Source: Anastrepha obliqua
Lineage: Eukaryota > Arthropoda > Insecta > Diptera > Tephritidae
Direction of reading: 5' to 3'
DNA length: 64,000 nt
Assembly: GCF_027943255.1 (NCBI RefSeq)
Contig: NC_072897.1
Coordinates: 38,104,044 to 38,168,043, forward strand
Shown here: piece by piece, positions 10,434-22,100 of the stretch
Position numbering within the stretch: the stretch's first letter is position 1
How the letters are laid out: every line of letters begins with the position of its first letter
The notes under the pieces: model-generated
Databases searched by the model: none
Seen by the model: the letters and a program-made list of their open reading frames with translations, nothing else
Told to the model about the DNA's origin: nothing
Made by a program: the position numbers and the translations under genes

Positions 10434-11312
10434 TGATATTATTTTCCCCTGTTCGGTGTGACTTCTATCTCTCTATTACCAATAGCAATTTTATATAAGT
10501 GAAAAATATATCTACTGTACTTTAAACGCCAAGGCATCAGTGTTGATTAATTTTACCGAAATAATGTGGCTGCTCTGAAAACAGTTCTAGTGTGAGATTT
10601 AGCTGTCTTTGTTTCATACTTGTTACAGCCGGGCGAGTAGATGCTTGGCTAAGGCTTGAGAATTTGTGAGTTCGAATCTCTGTGGACGAAACACCGAATT
10701 GGTGTGAAAAGTCTTTTTTTAATAAAAACAAAAAAATATTGAAAATTCGTGAGTTCGAATCTCAATGAAAACACAATAATATAAGTTTTATAATTTCTAT
10801 ATAAAACATTTTAAGTGAACTCCGCAGTCTAATTACTTTTTAACAAAAATGAGGAGCTTTTGTCATCAGTGTTGATTAATTTTAATAAAATAATGTGGTG
10901 CTCTGAAAAAGGTTCTAGTCTGAAATTTAGCTGTGTTTCTTGTACAGTTGTTATAGCTGAGGGAGTACGTGCTTGGCTAAGGCTGGAAAATTCGAGAGTT
11001 CGGTGGATGAAACACCGAATTGGTGTGTACAAGTTTTTTTAATGTAAACAAAAAAATATTGAAGATTCGTGAGTTCGAATCTCAATGAAAAATATAAATT
11101 TTATAATTTCTATAATAAATAAATAAAACAATTTAACGAAACTCATCAGCCTGATTACTTTTTAATGAGGAGTTATTGAGGAGTTTGTGCCGATTACTTT
11201 TTGATGACGAAAATGAGTAGTTTAGAGCATAGCAGATATATTTTTCAGTTATAAGAAATTTCTATTGGTAAAAGAGAGATAGAATATCACACCGACAATT
11301 GGAAACTATCAG
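10434..11312. mobile_element. TIR-bounded element containing two tandem tRNA-like units
   Basis: A left segment at about 10450-10521 (CGGTGTGACTTCTATCTCTC, then GTGAAAAATATATCTACTG) recurs inverted at about 11225-11300, giving imperfect terminal repeats of roughly 70 bp. Between them lie two direct repeats of about 330 bp. There is no coding potential. It resembles a MITE by structure. Exact ends and target duplication could not be fixed. Confidence 0.65.
10535..11165. repeat. Two tandem ~330-bp units with tRNA-like A/B-box motifs
   Basis: Unit 1 spans about 10535-10862 and unit 2 about 10863-11165. Both start CATCAGTGTTGATTAATTTT. Each contains GCTTGGCTAAGGC (A-box-like), followed by GAGTTCGAATCTC (B-box/T-arm-like) and the hairpin ACACCGAATTGGTGT. 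The B-box-like motif occurs twice in unit 1 (near 10669 and 10751). In unit 2 its first copy has decayed to GAGTTCGGTGG, and the second (near 11071) is intact. This suggests a tRNA-derived (SINE-like) origin. No cloverleaf good enough to call a tRNA gene was found. Confidence 0.6.
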
Positions 11313-11689
11313 AACTTTCCCATGGCTAGAACAAAAATGTGTAGTTGGATGATGATAGTGATGATGGTAATATGAGTGCTAATATGATAGTCAGCTGTCT
11401 TGTAGGGGTTGTATGTACGTGCATATGTGTATGAATATTAATAAGCATTGTTTTGCTTGAAGTTCAGAACACAAATATGTACGTACATAGGCTAGTTCGA
11501 ATCCTAAACAAACTTGGTGCGACATAAAACGAGTTGCAGGCTCATTCTCCCCAACTTCTATTAATTTTATTAATAGTTCTAGTGGTCCAATTTTTGAATC
11601 TAAGCTAATAGCTGAACATTTTGCCTTCAGTTGGTTTAAATATTGCAAAAATTTAATTTTTTTTTTAAATTTTACCACAATGAAGAACG
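11313..11689. other. Unassigned, short GATGATGG and TATGTACG microsatellite texture
   Basis: No conserved frame, terminal repeat or recognised family. The plausible 100-codon minus frame at 11693-11391 has no recognisable motif. Confidence 0.4.
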
Positions 11690-11896
11690 ACACTCTTAAC
11701 CGGGTTTATAATGAACCAAACTCACCGGCAAGCCTAATAGAATCTATTTAGAATTTGCGGCTACACTTTCTAACCTAACCGGGAAAGCTCCAGGGTCAGA
11801 CCGCATTTCTTATGTGATGTTACTAGCTATAAAAGAAGTGGCTACATACCTAAATACGCACGCCGTAACAAAAACGTTTATAAATATATCAAATCA

Positions 11897-12526
11897 ATGA
11901 ATGCGGCTTCACTAAGATCGAAGGTTGCACAGGAATGCCGGGCAGTTCTAAATGATATTAGTGACGTATTCAAGGTCAGCCTTATTTGGGTTCCGGGACA
12001 TAGAGATATTGAGGGAAACTGTAAAGCAGATGAGCTAGCCAGAAAGGGTACCGCTCTCCAACTGCTGAGTGATAAAGGTGCCATTGGAATACCCATGGCC
12101 ACGAGTAAACTAATAATAAAAAACCACTTTATCCAAGAGGCCAATAGGTCATGGAGAAATGAAGATACGTGTCTAACAGCTAGGCTACTATGGCCGCAAA
12201 TAAACAAGAAAAGAACAAAGGAACTGCTTAGTCTCTCAAGAGACAATATCTCGAAGGTCGTGGCTTGTTTAACCGGTCATTGGCTATTTGGCAGGCATTC
12301 CTCGAGACTAGGAGTTTTCTCCCATGAATATTGCAGAAGCTGCAGAGATGAGGAAGAGGAAGAAACAGTTGAGCACTTCCTTTGCAATTGTCCAGCCCTA
12401 GCTAAAATCAGAGCAGGTTGTCTAGGTAAATACTTTTTTAATTCTCTTACAGAACTGTCTGGCGTGGGGTTGGCATCAATACTACGCTTCATAAGAGCCA
12501 CGAAATGGTTCCACGAAGGAAGATAA
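11897..12526 (+). CDS. C-terminal fragment of LOA/I-like ORF2: RNase H plus Cys/His region
   Basis: This is 209 open codons. VSLIWVPGHRDIEGNCKADE matches the C-terminal half of the RNase H fold carried by I, LOA and R1-type retroposons, with the catalytic His/Asp neighbourhood. Further on, YCRSCRDEEEEETVEHFLCN has the Cys/His arrangement (CxxC...HxxxxC) found at the end of these polyproteins. The ATG is only the first available one. The fragment really begins mid-domain at the truncation point 11823, so it is not a gene of its own. RT and endonuclease were never copied here. Lack of internal stops suggests it is younger than its host retroposon. Confidence 0.8.
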   Translation: MNAASLRSKVAQECRAVLNDISDVFKVSLIWVPGHRDIEGNCKADELARKGTALQLLSDKGAIGIPMATSKLIIKNHFIQEANRSWRNEDTCLTARLLWPQINKKRTKELLSLSRDNISKVVACLTGHWLFGRHSSRLGVFSHEYCRSCRDEEEEETVEHFLCNCPALAKIRAGCLGKYFFNSLTELSGVGLASILRFIRATKWFHEGR

Positions 12527-12547
12527 ATGAGGTTCCCGTGTAGCACA

Positions 12548-12606
12548 GTGGTATCACCACAGACCTGTAAGGTCTAAGTGAGTTGGTCGTGCAGACCGAC
12601 TACCAC
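12548..12606 (+). other. Predicted three-way-junction RNA fold in the LOA/I-like 3' UTR
   Basis: Complementary stems are visible. GTGGTA (12548-12553) pairs with TACCAC (12601-12606), enclosing AGACC-tgtaa-GGTCT (12561-12575) and GGTC-gtgca-GACC (12585-12597). The arrangement is tRNA-like and sits right after the stop codon and before the CCTAA tail. That is where retroposon RTs recognise their RNA. The role is inferred. Confidence 0.5.
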
Positions 12607-15004
12607 CATAACCTAACCTAACCTATGTGATGTTAAAAAACTTTCCTAGTGAGGTAAAACAGAGATTAATCAACCTATTTAACCAACTATTTTTCACTGA
12701 AGTTTTCCCTCAAAACTGGACGAACGCAGACCTATTTTGCTTATATGCTGCATGATCAAGTTACTAGAAAAAATCATTTCAAAACGCATAATGTGGTACA
12801 TTTCAAAAAATAATTTTATAAGTTCACATCAAGTGACATACAAAAAAAGTCATGGAATTTCGAATGGTTTTTTATTTTTTGAAAACTTTACCGCATGTGG
12901 CTTATCTAACCGCAATCATATCTTCTGTCTAAGCTTGGATTTTGAGAAAGCGATGGAAAGAAACGGACTTTTGGAGATAGGATATATTATTTCCTCAAGG
13001 CATTTCTTTCGATTAGGAAATTTAAAACTAAAGTAAATACCGATTGTTCTAATTTGCATTTTCTCCAGAATAAGATACCGCAAGGGTTTCCACTTTCGGT
13101 AACTTTGTTTAAAATTGCCTTTGATGAAATTCGCCAAATCATTTCGAAATACAAAAAAATTTCGCACATTATTTATGCCGACGATGTATTATTATTTTCT
13201 AAAATAAGCAACTTAAACTTAGTCAGTAAGAAAATTTTAGATATTCTGACCGACAGCTCAAGATGGTCCATATGCTCAGGCGCGACCCTCTCGCTTAATA
13301 AATGTAAATCTTCCCATACATGTATCTAGAAAGCATAAATGTAATAGCTTAAATGTAGTCTATAATAATACAAATATTGTAAATGCTCACAGTATACGAT
13401 TTCCTGAAATTATCTTTGATAAGCCTCCTACTTTTAAGGAATACTGTTTAGATTTAAAAAAGAACTTATGTAGCTGCCAGGTTAAATATTATAAAGTATC
13501 TGTAATCTAAACATAGTCTTATTCCTACTAAAAATCTGATTAATATTACTGGGGCTCTCATCTTGTCGAAAATCTACTATGGTTTGCCAATATACAGACA
13601 CTGCGCCAAAAGTAACCTAAACCTAATTTTCCCAACATACCACGAGGCCGTACGCAGAAGCATTCGAACCTTTCCAACATCTCCTATACAGTAAATATTG
13701 GCGGAAGCAGAGCTACACAACATTCCGGAGAGAACAGAATACACCACAATGAGGCTCATCCCAAAACTTCTCTATTGCAACAATAGCAATACATGACGCC
13801 ACCTCATCACTATTTGCTGCAAGTAAAGTGCATAATCGCTAGCCCAGTATACTAAGAGCACTGGAATATGCTAAAAAACTGGGAATAACCTGACGGCCCC
13901 AATTAGCTTACCACCTTGGCATGTTAGAAAGTCCTAAATTCTTTTTGGTAAAGCAACATTTCCTAAATCCAGCACCAGTTCATTAGAATACCAGCGTAGG
14001 TTTGAAAAATACGTCGCACCATTTAGACCTGAATGTAAAATGATCTGCAATGCTGATGTTGGAAACAATAACGAAGGGTCAACTACCTTACTTCTGTCCT
14101 ATGCACACAGCAGAAGCTATAGCAATATACAATACCATAATAGTAGCATCAAAAACTAATGAAAAACCAAACATTTGTCCGGGTAGAAAGTCAAAAATAT
14201 CAGGTATCATGAACATAACAAAAAGTTAACCCCTATTTCAAGTATACGGAGCATATTAATTGAGCATCAAAATAAAGGCAAAATAATGTGGATTCTGTGG
14301 GCACGTTGGTATTAAAGGGGCTTGACAACCAAAAAGCTAAGGCTGCAGCAATGGAACCGTGATCCACCTTTGATAGTATGCTGAAGAAGGACATCTACGG
14401 AATAATTAATAAATGAAGAAAAAAACTGAAGCATGGAGAACAGTGCCACACCATTATTCAAGTTTAAATACAACTGGCACTAAGCCCCCACCAAGGACAT
14501 CACTGCCTTCATCCGACTTCGCATAGGACACACAATTGGTACACACTCGCACATTTTATATGGTGAGAGGCCACCTCCATGCCCGTAGTACACCCTATCA
14601 ACATTACCAATCAAACACCTTTTGGACGACTGCACGCATTTTATGAATCTCAGGAAAACAAGTTTCAAGAACCATCTTCTATCGGAAATACCAAAGAATC
14701 CTTCTCAGGAAAATATTGACAAATTACTTAATTGGAGCGGATCTGAGAAAATTGATTTACCATAAGTCTCTTTATTTAAATATCTATGTAAATAAGCTTC
14801 CGTATATCCTATGAATTTACTTACCACCTTACTTAATTTCTTTATTAATTCATGTGTCGATAGTGCTTAATAATCCTTTTCAGAAAATTAACTGTCTAAT
14901 AATTTAACTTTTCTAGTCAAAAAATAATCTTGTTAAAGCAGTGCTGCCTTTTTGTAAAATAATAATTTATTGTTATTTTCCGTATATGAAATAAAAATAA
15001 AATC

Positions 15005-16000
15005 AAAACTATATCACTTGGGTGTCCGAGTTTTTTACAGAGCCATTGTATGTATGCACTCAAGCAACCATGACCTACCTCACGAGACATCGCCTTATCA
15101 TATTTAAATACATACAATAATTAGAGAGTAAATAGGGTAAATACTCGAATGATCGAATTCCTGCTTATCAGATGCTAAAACAATTACCTATTGCTTATGC
15201 ATATACAAATACATATGTATGTGCGTTAGAACACTTGAACCCCTAGCCTATACATATTTCTATTCTGATCTCCCAGCAAAACTATGATTATTACACACAC
15301 AGATCACTCACTTTATTCCTCTAAATCCGTATGTCGTCCAAAGCTAAAATTCTAAGCTTTGCGACTACAAGAACAAAATACATTCATAGGCGCAGCCGTA
15401 GCGAAATAATTCTGTTAGTCGCTGCGGGGCTGAAACGTTTCAAATATTGTACAGCACAACAAAAACAAATTTATCGAGAAGCTCGAGATCATAGTTCTAA
15501 GAGCAAAGTACTCATAAAACGAGTCGCCCATATGCCAATTTTTTTCAACGATAACAAAAATTTACCTCTAACATTGAAGAAGTCACTGATGGCCATTCGA
15601 AAAAAGTTAATACTAAAATATTTCCTATAGAAATATTTGGTGAATCGTGAACTGTTAACATTGAAACTTAGAAATATACTGAAAATTAGAAATATACTCA
15701 ACTGGTCAAATTAAAAAGCAGTTGAGTAAAACTCGTTTCTAATTAGGAACAAGGAACGTTAACGCTGTAGGTTAGCTTTTAATATGACCAATGAATGAAT
15801 TTTTTCCAAATCATCAAAACTTATATATTTACATATGTACATACATATATTATGTCTGTCTAATGCATCTTCTGTTAAAACTTTTTTTGAATTCCCTTCA
15901 ACCAAATGAAATCCTTATATGCAAACTCAAATGTGTGATTTCATATATGTACGTATGAAAAGTATGTAGTATATATTAGAAATAAAAAAGGCATATTGAT
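15005..16000 (-). repeat. Family A dispersed repeat, minus-oriented copy
   Basis: ACCATGACCTACCTCACGAG, GATCGAATTCCTGC and CTAAAATTCTAAGCTTTGCG align with 25390-25790. The stretch around 15850-15900 aligns in reverse with 26350-26470, including a remnant of its CAGA run (TCTGTCTAATG). No conserved coding frame. Confidence 0.7.
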
Positions 16001-16196
16001 TGAAAAATGTTACTTTAACAAATTGCGGATTTGATCTCTGTTGTTATGAACAGTGCTGTATAGCTCACAGAAGCTTCAGTATCAAATATTTGGCACTTTG
16101 GGCTTCATCCGAAGGCTAAATGTATCTATTACAGTAGCCTTCAAATAAGCCGCACTCTGGTGTCAGAGTATGTTTCTATGCAACTTTGCAGCTATA
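16001..16196. other. Unassigned repeat-like segment
   Basis: TTTGGCACTTTGGGCTTCAT and the following AAATAAGCCGCACTC resemble, in reverse complement, 39700-39790. Both are probably pieces of one more dispersed family. Nothing else recognised. Confidence 0.45.
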
Positions 16197-16198
16197 TA

Positions 16199-17509
16199 CA
16201 GGGTTGGCCATATTAAACTGACCCATGTGATTATTAAAAAAATATGGAAAAAGAAACATTTTTTTGTGTTTCATTGTGAAAAACATTTAATTTAGTTCAA
16301 GGAGATTCGTTTACATCACTTTTTGGATATGATATCGCGCAAGTGGTCGCCCTTAGCTCGTATAGCGTAATGTGCCCGTTTTTCGGCGTTTTCCATAGTT
16401 TTGGCCAGCGTCTCGGCCGATATGGCGGCTATTTCCCGTCGGATATTGGCCTTAAGTGCGCCTAGTGTCTTTGGCTTGTTGACGTAAACCTTAGATTTCA
16501 AATAGCCCCAAAGAAAAAAGTCCGGTGGCGTCAAATCCGGTGATCGTGGGGGCCAGTCAAAATCGCCGCTTTTTGATATCAAACGGCCAGGGAACAAAGT
16601 CTTCAATAAGTTGACGGTGGCTCGTGCTGTGTGTGGTGGTGCGCCATCTTGCTGAAACCAGAAGTGCTCCATACCATTTTCACGAACAATCGGCATCACA
16701 AAATCGGTTATCATGGCCCAATAACGCTCTTGATTGACGGTCAATGGTTGGTGTTGACCATTTTCAAAGAAGAACGGCCCAATGACCATATCAGCGCAAA
16801 TGCCACACCAGACTGTAACTTTTTGGTCGTGGAGAGGTACCTCTTCAATAATTTGAGGGTTTTCAGTGGCGTAGAAACGGCAATTTTGCTTATTTACGGT
16901 TCCGTTCAAGGAGAAATGGGCCTCATCACTCATAATGATTTGATGCCAAAAATCCTCATCAGTTTAGGCCATTCGGACGACAAAATTGGCATATTCCAAG
17001 CGACGAGGCTTATCGGCCGGCAACAGTTGTTGATTTAGTTGGTACGGAAATATCCCCAAATCCAAACGAATGATACGTCGTAGAGTGGTCCGAGGGATGT
17101 CCAACTGAGCAGAACGACGATTACCTGACGTTCGCGGCGATGACTCGATACTGGCTCGTACGGCCGCGATATTTTCGTTAGATCGTCTTGGCCGCTTTTT
17201 ACTTGGACGTCGGGTATTAGCCACAGTGCCGGAAGACAAAAATCTTTTGTGCATTTGCTTGATTGCGTTCTTTGACGGCGCACTTTTCACTTTATTTTTT
17301 TTTCTCCACGCACGTTGCGTTTTTACAATCGAGAAGGAATTTTGAATGTACAGCTGAACAATTTCAGCGCGTTCTATTGGGGTGTACTGTTTCATGGTAT
17401 AAATCTCCTTCGACTGACGCTTCCAACGCGGTATGTCATTAGCTGATCTGAAATTACAGTAAAAAGTTATAGGGTTGCTCAATGGGTCAGTTTAATATGG
17501 CCAACCCTG
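16199..17509 (-). mobile_element. IS630/Tc1/mariner-superfamily transposon, near full length (1311 bp)
   Basis: Terminal inverted repeats of about 28 bp (CAGGGTTGGCCATATTAAAC at the left, complement at the right) are flanked by TA (16197-16198 and 17510-17511). They bound one transposase gene on minus with a single in-frame stop. Distinct TIRs and protein separate it from the element at 9443. Confidence 0.96.
16316..17395 (-). pseudogene. Transposase, complete except for one in-frame TAA
   Basis: The most likely start is the ATG at 17395 (MKQYTPIERAEIVQLYIQN). The frame is open further upstream to 17482, but that lies against the TIR. The N-terminal half is a helix-turn-helix region with KQMHKRFLSSGTVAN and an RRPSKKRPRRS linker that could bind the AT-rich minor groove. 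A TAA at 16964-16966 interrupts the frame just before the catalytic domain. The same frame then resumes with MSDEAHFSLNG (first Asp), FQQDGAPPHTA (second) and WPPRSPDLTPPDFFLWG (third), with 36 residues between the last two Asp. Apart from the single nonsense codon, all expected blocks are present. Confidence 0.92.
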
Positions 17510-19168
17510 TATGTACATACATATGTTTTATGTACTTTTTATCAATTGGGGAACTACATATATAAGTAAAGTAAAACACTAATCAATTCTTTACCTACTA
17601 TCAGAGAAAAAAACAATTGTTTCGCAATTTTCTCTAGTATCGAAACGTCCGGGACAAACCTTTATTATAAGCTACTTGTTGCTGTTTTTTGCATCTAATT
17701 GTACGCAGAGAACGGTAATGTATAGAGAATTCTCACGAGCTACGAATAGTGCGAATGGTCAAAAATGAAGTCTGACCGCGAAGATTTTTTCACCTCGTTC
17801 AACTCGACAGCGGGGAAGTTCTTAACAGAGCTGATTACAGTGGATTATGTACAAGTACATTGTCTCCGCTCAGTTTTTGGTTTCTGTTTGAATTGGGGAA
17901 TTTGCTTGTGCATTTCTATGTTCCCTTGAGAAACGTAATTTTATTCCCTTTATATTTTCAAACAAATACAATTATGAAACTATGCGCCAACATTCATAAC
18001 TTTTTGTTTGTTGATTTAATCTAAAAAGAAGAATTAAAACAAAATACAGTGTAAAACGTCCTCACATTTTGTTGTGTTGGTTTTAGTAAACTTAAAACTT
18101 CATACAAATATGATGAAAATTTTTACTAATTTTTCGAGCCGAATTTAATTTTAGACAAGAATTCATAGAGCATACAAGTGTGTGGTATATTGATGTATAT
18201 GTGTGTATGTATGTCAATATATGTTAGTTATGTTTGTGCAAAAGTTCAATTGCATCTTCAATTCTTATAGAGTTACATACGTGCACACGCACTGGAGCAA
18301 CAATGGCCTATCTCACGACGCACCGCCTTATCATATATACATTTGAATATGCATTCATTTGTTCCTTTGCAAACGAAATTTTTTTCAATTTACATTTATT
18401 ACATGGAATAATATATGTATGCATTTTATAGATAGTATAAAAGTTTGAAATTTAAAATAAATAAAAGAAAACTTCAAAGAAACGTATGTATTTGCATATA
18501 TATACTTGTTATATTTGGACAAAAAGTAAATAGGCGTTGTTATACATTTGTTTGAAATAAAATTGACCGACAGCATTTTGCAAGGCATTTGAATACGTTT
18601 TTATTTCTGTTCTGTAATTTGTCATCCACATCCTATTGCAGGAGGTATACAAGCATGGTTTGTATACAAGTTTTAATATTCAAAATAAATAAAAGAATAA
18701 TTTTAACAAACCCAAGATATCCTCCATATTTACATATTTTATAGGATAAAAAAGCATATTCGTATGTTACCGTAAGTATGTATACTTGGATCAGTAACAA
18801 AATCTGTTTAAACTGTTTCTTATTACATAAATATGTATGTACATATACATATACATACACATGTAAGAAACAATTAAGCAAAAGTTCAATGTACTGAAGC
18901 AACCATGACCTACCTCACGTATTGGCATATTGTTGTGACCGAATTCCTGTCTAACAAATGCAAAGTCAATTCTCACGTATGTATGTACTATAAGAATGCA
19001 CACTTGATGACCTATTATATGTATGTCCGTACATACATATACATACATTCTTGACTTCCAGCAAAACTATGCTTATTAGTATACACATACATATGTATGT
19101 ACATACAATAGCACACACAAAGCACTGGGTATGTATGCATCAACATATATATGTATGTATATATATGC
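17510..19168 (+). repeat. Family A / P-like TIR repeat fragments, TATGTA-rich
   Basis: 17520-17700 matches 8720-8880 and 27290-27460. At 17706 a terminus begins (CAGAGAACGGTAATGTATAG) that matches the left end of the element at 24644. The following 900 bp matches 24700-25330 and, reversed, 35500-35820. The right end is not recognisable, and 18890-19090 is a further A-type segment. No coding potential. Confidence 0.7.
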
Positions 19169-22100
19169 TTCTTCTTCGTAATTGGCGCTATAACCGCTTA
19201 CGCGATTTTGACCAAGTTTAACAAAGCGCGCCAGTCGTTTCTTTCTCGTGCTAACGGACGCCAGTTGGACACACCAAGTGAAGCCAAGTCCTTCTCCACC
19301 TGATCTTTCCAACGCAGATGAGTCCTTCCTCTTCCTCTGCTACCACCAGCTGGTACCGCAGCGAATTTTTTCTGAGCCCGAGCGTTTGTATCCATTCGGA
19401 CAACATGATCCAGCCAGCGTAGCCGCTGGATCTCTATTCGCTGCGCTATGTCTATGTCGTCGTAAGGCTCATACAGCTCATCGTTCCATCGCCTACGATA
19501 TTCGCCGCTGCCAACGTGCAGAGGTCCAAAAATCTTGCGCAGAATCTTTCTCTCAAACACTCCAAACGTCGCTTCATCGGATGTTGTCATCGTCCACGCT
19601 TCTGCGCCATACGTTAGGACGGGCATGATGAGAGCCTTGTAGAGTGTTAGTTTTGTTCGTCGAGAGGGGACTTTACTGCTCAGTTGCCTACTTAGTCCAA
19701 AGTACCACTTGCTGGCAAGAGAGATTCTACTTTGGATTTCGAGCCTGACATTGTTATCGGTGTTAATGCTGGTTCCTAAAAAAACGAAGTCTTTTACAGC
19801 CTCAAAATTATAACTGTCAACAGTGACGCGGGTGCCGACACGTGAGTGCGCCGACTGTTTGTTTGATGATGGAGGTACTTCGTTTTGTCCTCGTTCACCA
19901 CCAGACCCATTCCCTTGGCCTCTTTATCCGGTTTGGAGAAGGCAGAACTAACAGCGCGGTGTTTAAGGCCGATAATGTCAATATCATCGGCATACGCCGA
20001 TTCAGTTCTGCGGCTCGTACGATGCTCTCCAACATCAGGTTAAAGAAGTCACACGACAGCGAGTCACCCTGTCTGAAACCTCGTTTGGTATCAAACGGCT
20101 CGGGTCCTTCCCAACTCTGGCGGCGCTGTTGGTGTTGAGCAACGTCATATTACATAACCGTATTAGTTCTGCGGGGATACTAAATTCAGACATCACGGCA
20201 TACAGGTAACTCCTTTCCGTACTGTCGAATGCAGCTTTGAAGTCGACGAAAAGATGGTGTGTGTCGATTCTCCTTTCGTGGGTCTTTTGCAAGATTTGGC
20301 GTATTGAAAATATTTGGTCGATGGTAAACTTTCCAGGTCTGAAGCCACACTGATAAGATCCAATCAGTTGACGGTGGTTGGCGGGTGCTTGCTAGAACCT
20401 TATAGGTGATATTTAGAAGACTAATCCCGCGGTAATTGGCACATTTGCAGGATCGCCCTTCTTATGGATTGGGCAGAGCACACTTAAATCCCAATCGGCA
20501 GGCATGCTTTCATCCGACCATATTTTGCATAGGAGCTGATGCATGCACCTTATCAGCCGCGTTATCGCTATTCTCACCTTGTCATGATCGGGTAGCGGAA
20601 CGACAATTCCGTCGTCGACGATTGGGGTATCGAGATCTTCACATTCTCTGTGACATGCGCAGCTGTCACTGTTTAATAAGTTCGAGAAGTGTTTCCTCCA
20701 TAATTTAAGATGATTCTGTACGTCAGTCACCAGATCGCCCTCTTTGTTCTTACAAGAAAACGCCGCGGTATTAAAACCTTCTGTAAGCCGCCGATACTTC
20801 TGGTAGAATTTTCGGACGTTGTTCCTATTGGCCAGCATCTCAAGCTCCTCGCACTCACGTATTTTGGCCTCTCGTTTCTTCCCTCGGATAATACGTCTCT
20901 CTTCCTTTTTCAGCTCTCTGTAGCGATCCCACATGGCTCGCGTTGCGCCCGATCGCAGCGTGGCTCTATAGGCGGCATCCTTTCTTTCTGCGGAAGCATG
21001 ACATTCCTCGTCGTACCAATTGTTTTTTCGTGCTCGCCGGGATCGAATTTCTTTTTCGGCGGCGGTACGTAAAGAACGAAAAATGTTGCTCCATTGTTCG
21101 TGCATGGCGTTTTGTTGGGCAGTACTCTCTGAGAGCAGGAGTGAGAGTCGAGTGGCGATTCTTCTGGCTGTCGGTTGTGATTTCAGCTTTTCCATGACGA
21201 ACATTCTTTGCGTAGGTAGATGCACGTTTTTTGCTGCACAGAGGCGTGTGCGCAGTTTGGGTGCAACAAGGTAGTGATCCGAGTCGATGTTGGGTCCTCG
21301 GATCGTACGTACATCTAATACACTAGAAGCGTTTCTTCCATCTACCACAACATGATCGATCTGGTTTCGCGTTTTTCGATCAGAGGACAGCCAGGTAGCT
21401 TGGTGGATTTTTTTATGCTGGAATCTGGTGCTGCAGGCTACCATGTTTCGGGCCCCGGCGAAGTCGATCAGCCTCTGTCCGTTACCGGATGTTTCGTTGT
21501 GGAGGCTGAATTTTCCGACTGTGGGACCAAAAATTCCGTCCTTGCCCACCCTGGCGTTGAAGTCACCAAGCCAGATTCTTATGTCGTGGTGGGGGCAGCG
21601 CTCATGGAACATTCCAAGCGTTCATAGAAGGAATCTTTGGTCGCATCGTCCTTCTTTTCCGTCGGGCGTGGGCGCAAATTACCGATATGTTAAAAAAACG
21701 GCTTTGATGCGGATATTTGCGAGACGCTCGCCCACCGGAGTGAACGACACAACAAATCCAACACCGAATTTACGCTCCTTTTCATGACAGCTGTAGTAAA
21801 CTCTGCAAGGTCTTACTCTTTTCTTGTGTTGTCCCGTCCATCGCGTCTCTTGGATGGCAGTGAGGTCAGCCTTTACTCCCACGAGGACATCAACCAGCCG
21901 GGCAGTGGCACCTTCCCCATTGAGGGACCGGACATTCCAGGTGCATGCCCTCAAATCGTAATCCTTATTTCGTTTGCAGTGGTCCTCATCAGTATAGGGA
22001 GGTCTCATCCGAGGCTTTTTTAAACTTTTCATTGGGGGGGATTTTTAAGTGGCGGTCCCAAACCCAACACACAAGCAGCTATCCTTGAATGTTTCGCCTT

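Larger units (their letters stand above)
11823..12623 (+). mobile_element. 5'-truncated LOA/I-like non-LTR retroposon nested in the older retroposon
   Basis: The 801-bp insert is flanked by the direct repeat TATGTGATGTTA (11811-11822 and 12624-12635). It encodes the C-terminal RNase H and Cys/His region of a retroposon polyprotein, then a short 3' UTR, and ends in CCTAACCTAACC. Truncation and a 12-bp duplication are typical of target-primed reverse transcription. Confidence 0.88.
11690..14765 (+). pseudogene. ORF2 relic (RT, RNase H-like, zinc knuckle) of the I/Jockey-group retroposon
   Basis: Fragments in shifting frames include LTGKAPGSDRISYVML just before the nested insertion and KNFPSEVKQRLINLFNQL after it. 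Then come KLLEKIISKRIMWYISKNN (12756-12812), LSLDFEKAMER, an IPQGFPLSVTLF block and the RT active site HIIYADDVLLFSK at 13165-13203. Downstream are thumb-like remnants, a VGIKG-like RNase H remnant near 14310 and FIRLRIGHTIGTHSHILYGE near 14500, the conserved C-terminal Cys/His region of this group. Many stops and frameshifts are present. The protein would copy its RNA at a nicked chromosomal site. This copy is ancient and dead. Confidence 0.75.
11690..15000 (+). mobile_element. Decayed I/Jockey-group non-LTR retroposon
   Basis: Reverse transcriptase, an RNase H-like segment and a C-terminal zinc-knuckle-like region can be followed on the plus strand from about 11690 to 14765. They are followed by an AT-rich tail with polyadenylation-like AAATAAAAATAAAA near 14990. 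The 5' end (ORF1, endonuclease) is absent. A second retroposon is inserted at 11823-12623 with a 12-bp duplication. Confidence 0.75.

Noticed and set aside
11391..11693. 100-codon minus frame
   Set aside because: No motif, and its left part is microsatellite-like. I cannot support a host exon.
12608..12623. Telomeric repeat block
   Set aside because: CCTAACCTAACC is only about 16 bp long and is the 3' tail of a retroposon flanked by a target duplication.
18234..19312. Short frames rich in Ile, Tyr, Met and His
   Set aside because: Derived from TATGTA/TACATA microsatellites in family A repeats, no homology.
20436..21787. Several plus-strand frames of 80-120 codons
   Set aside because: They are antisense shadows of the RTE endonuclease-RT gene.
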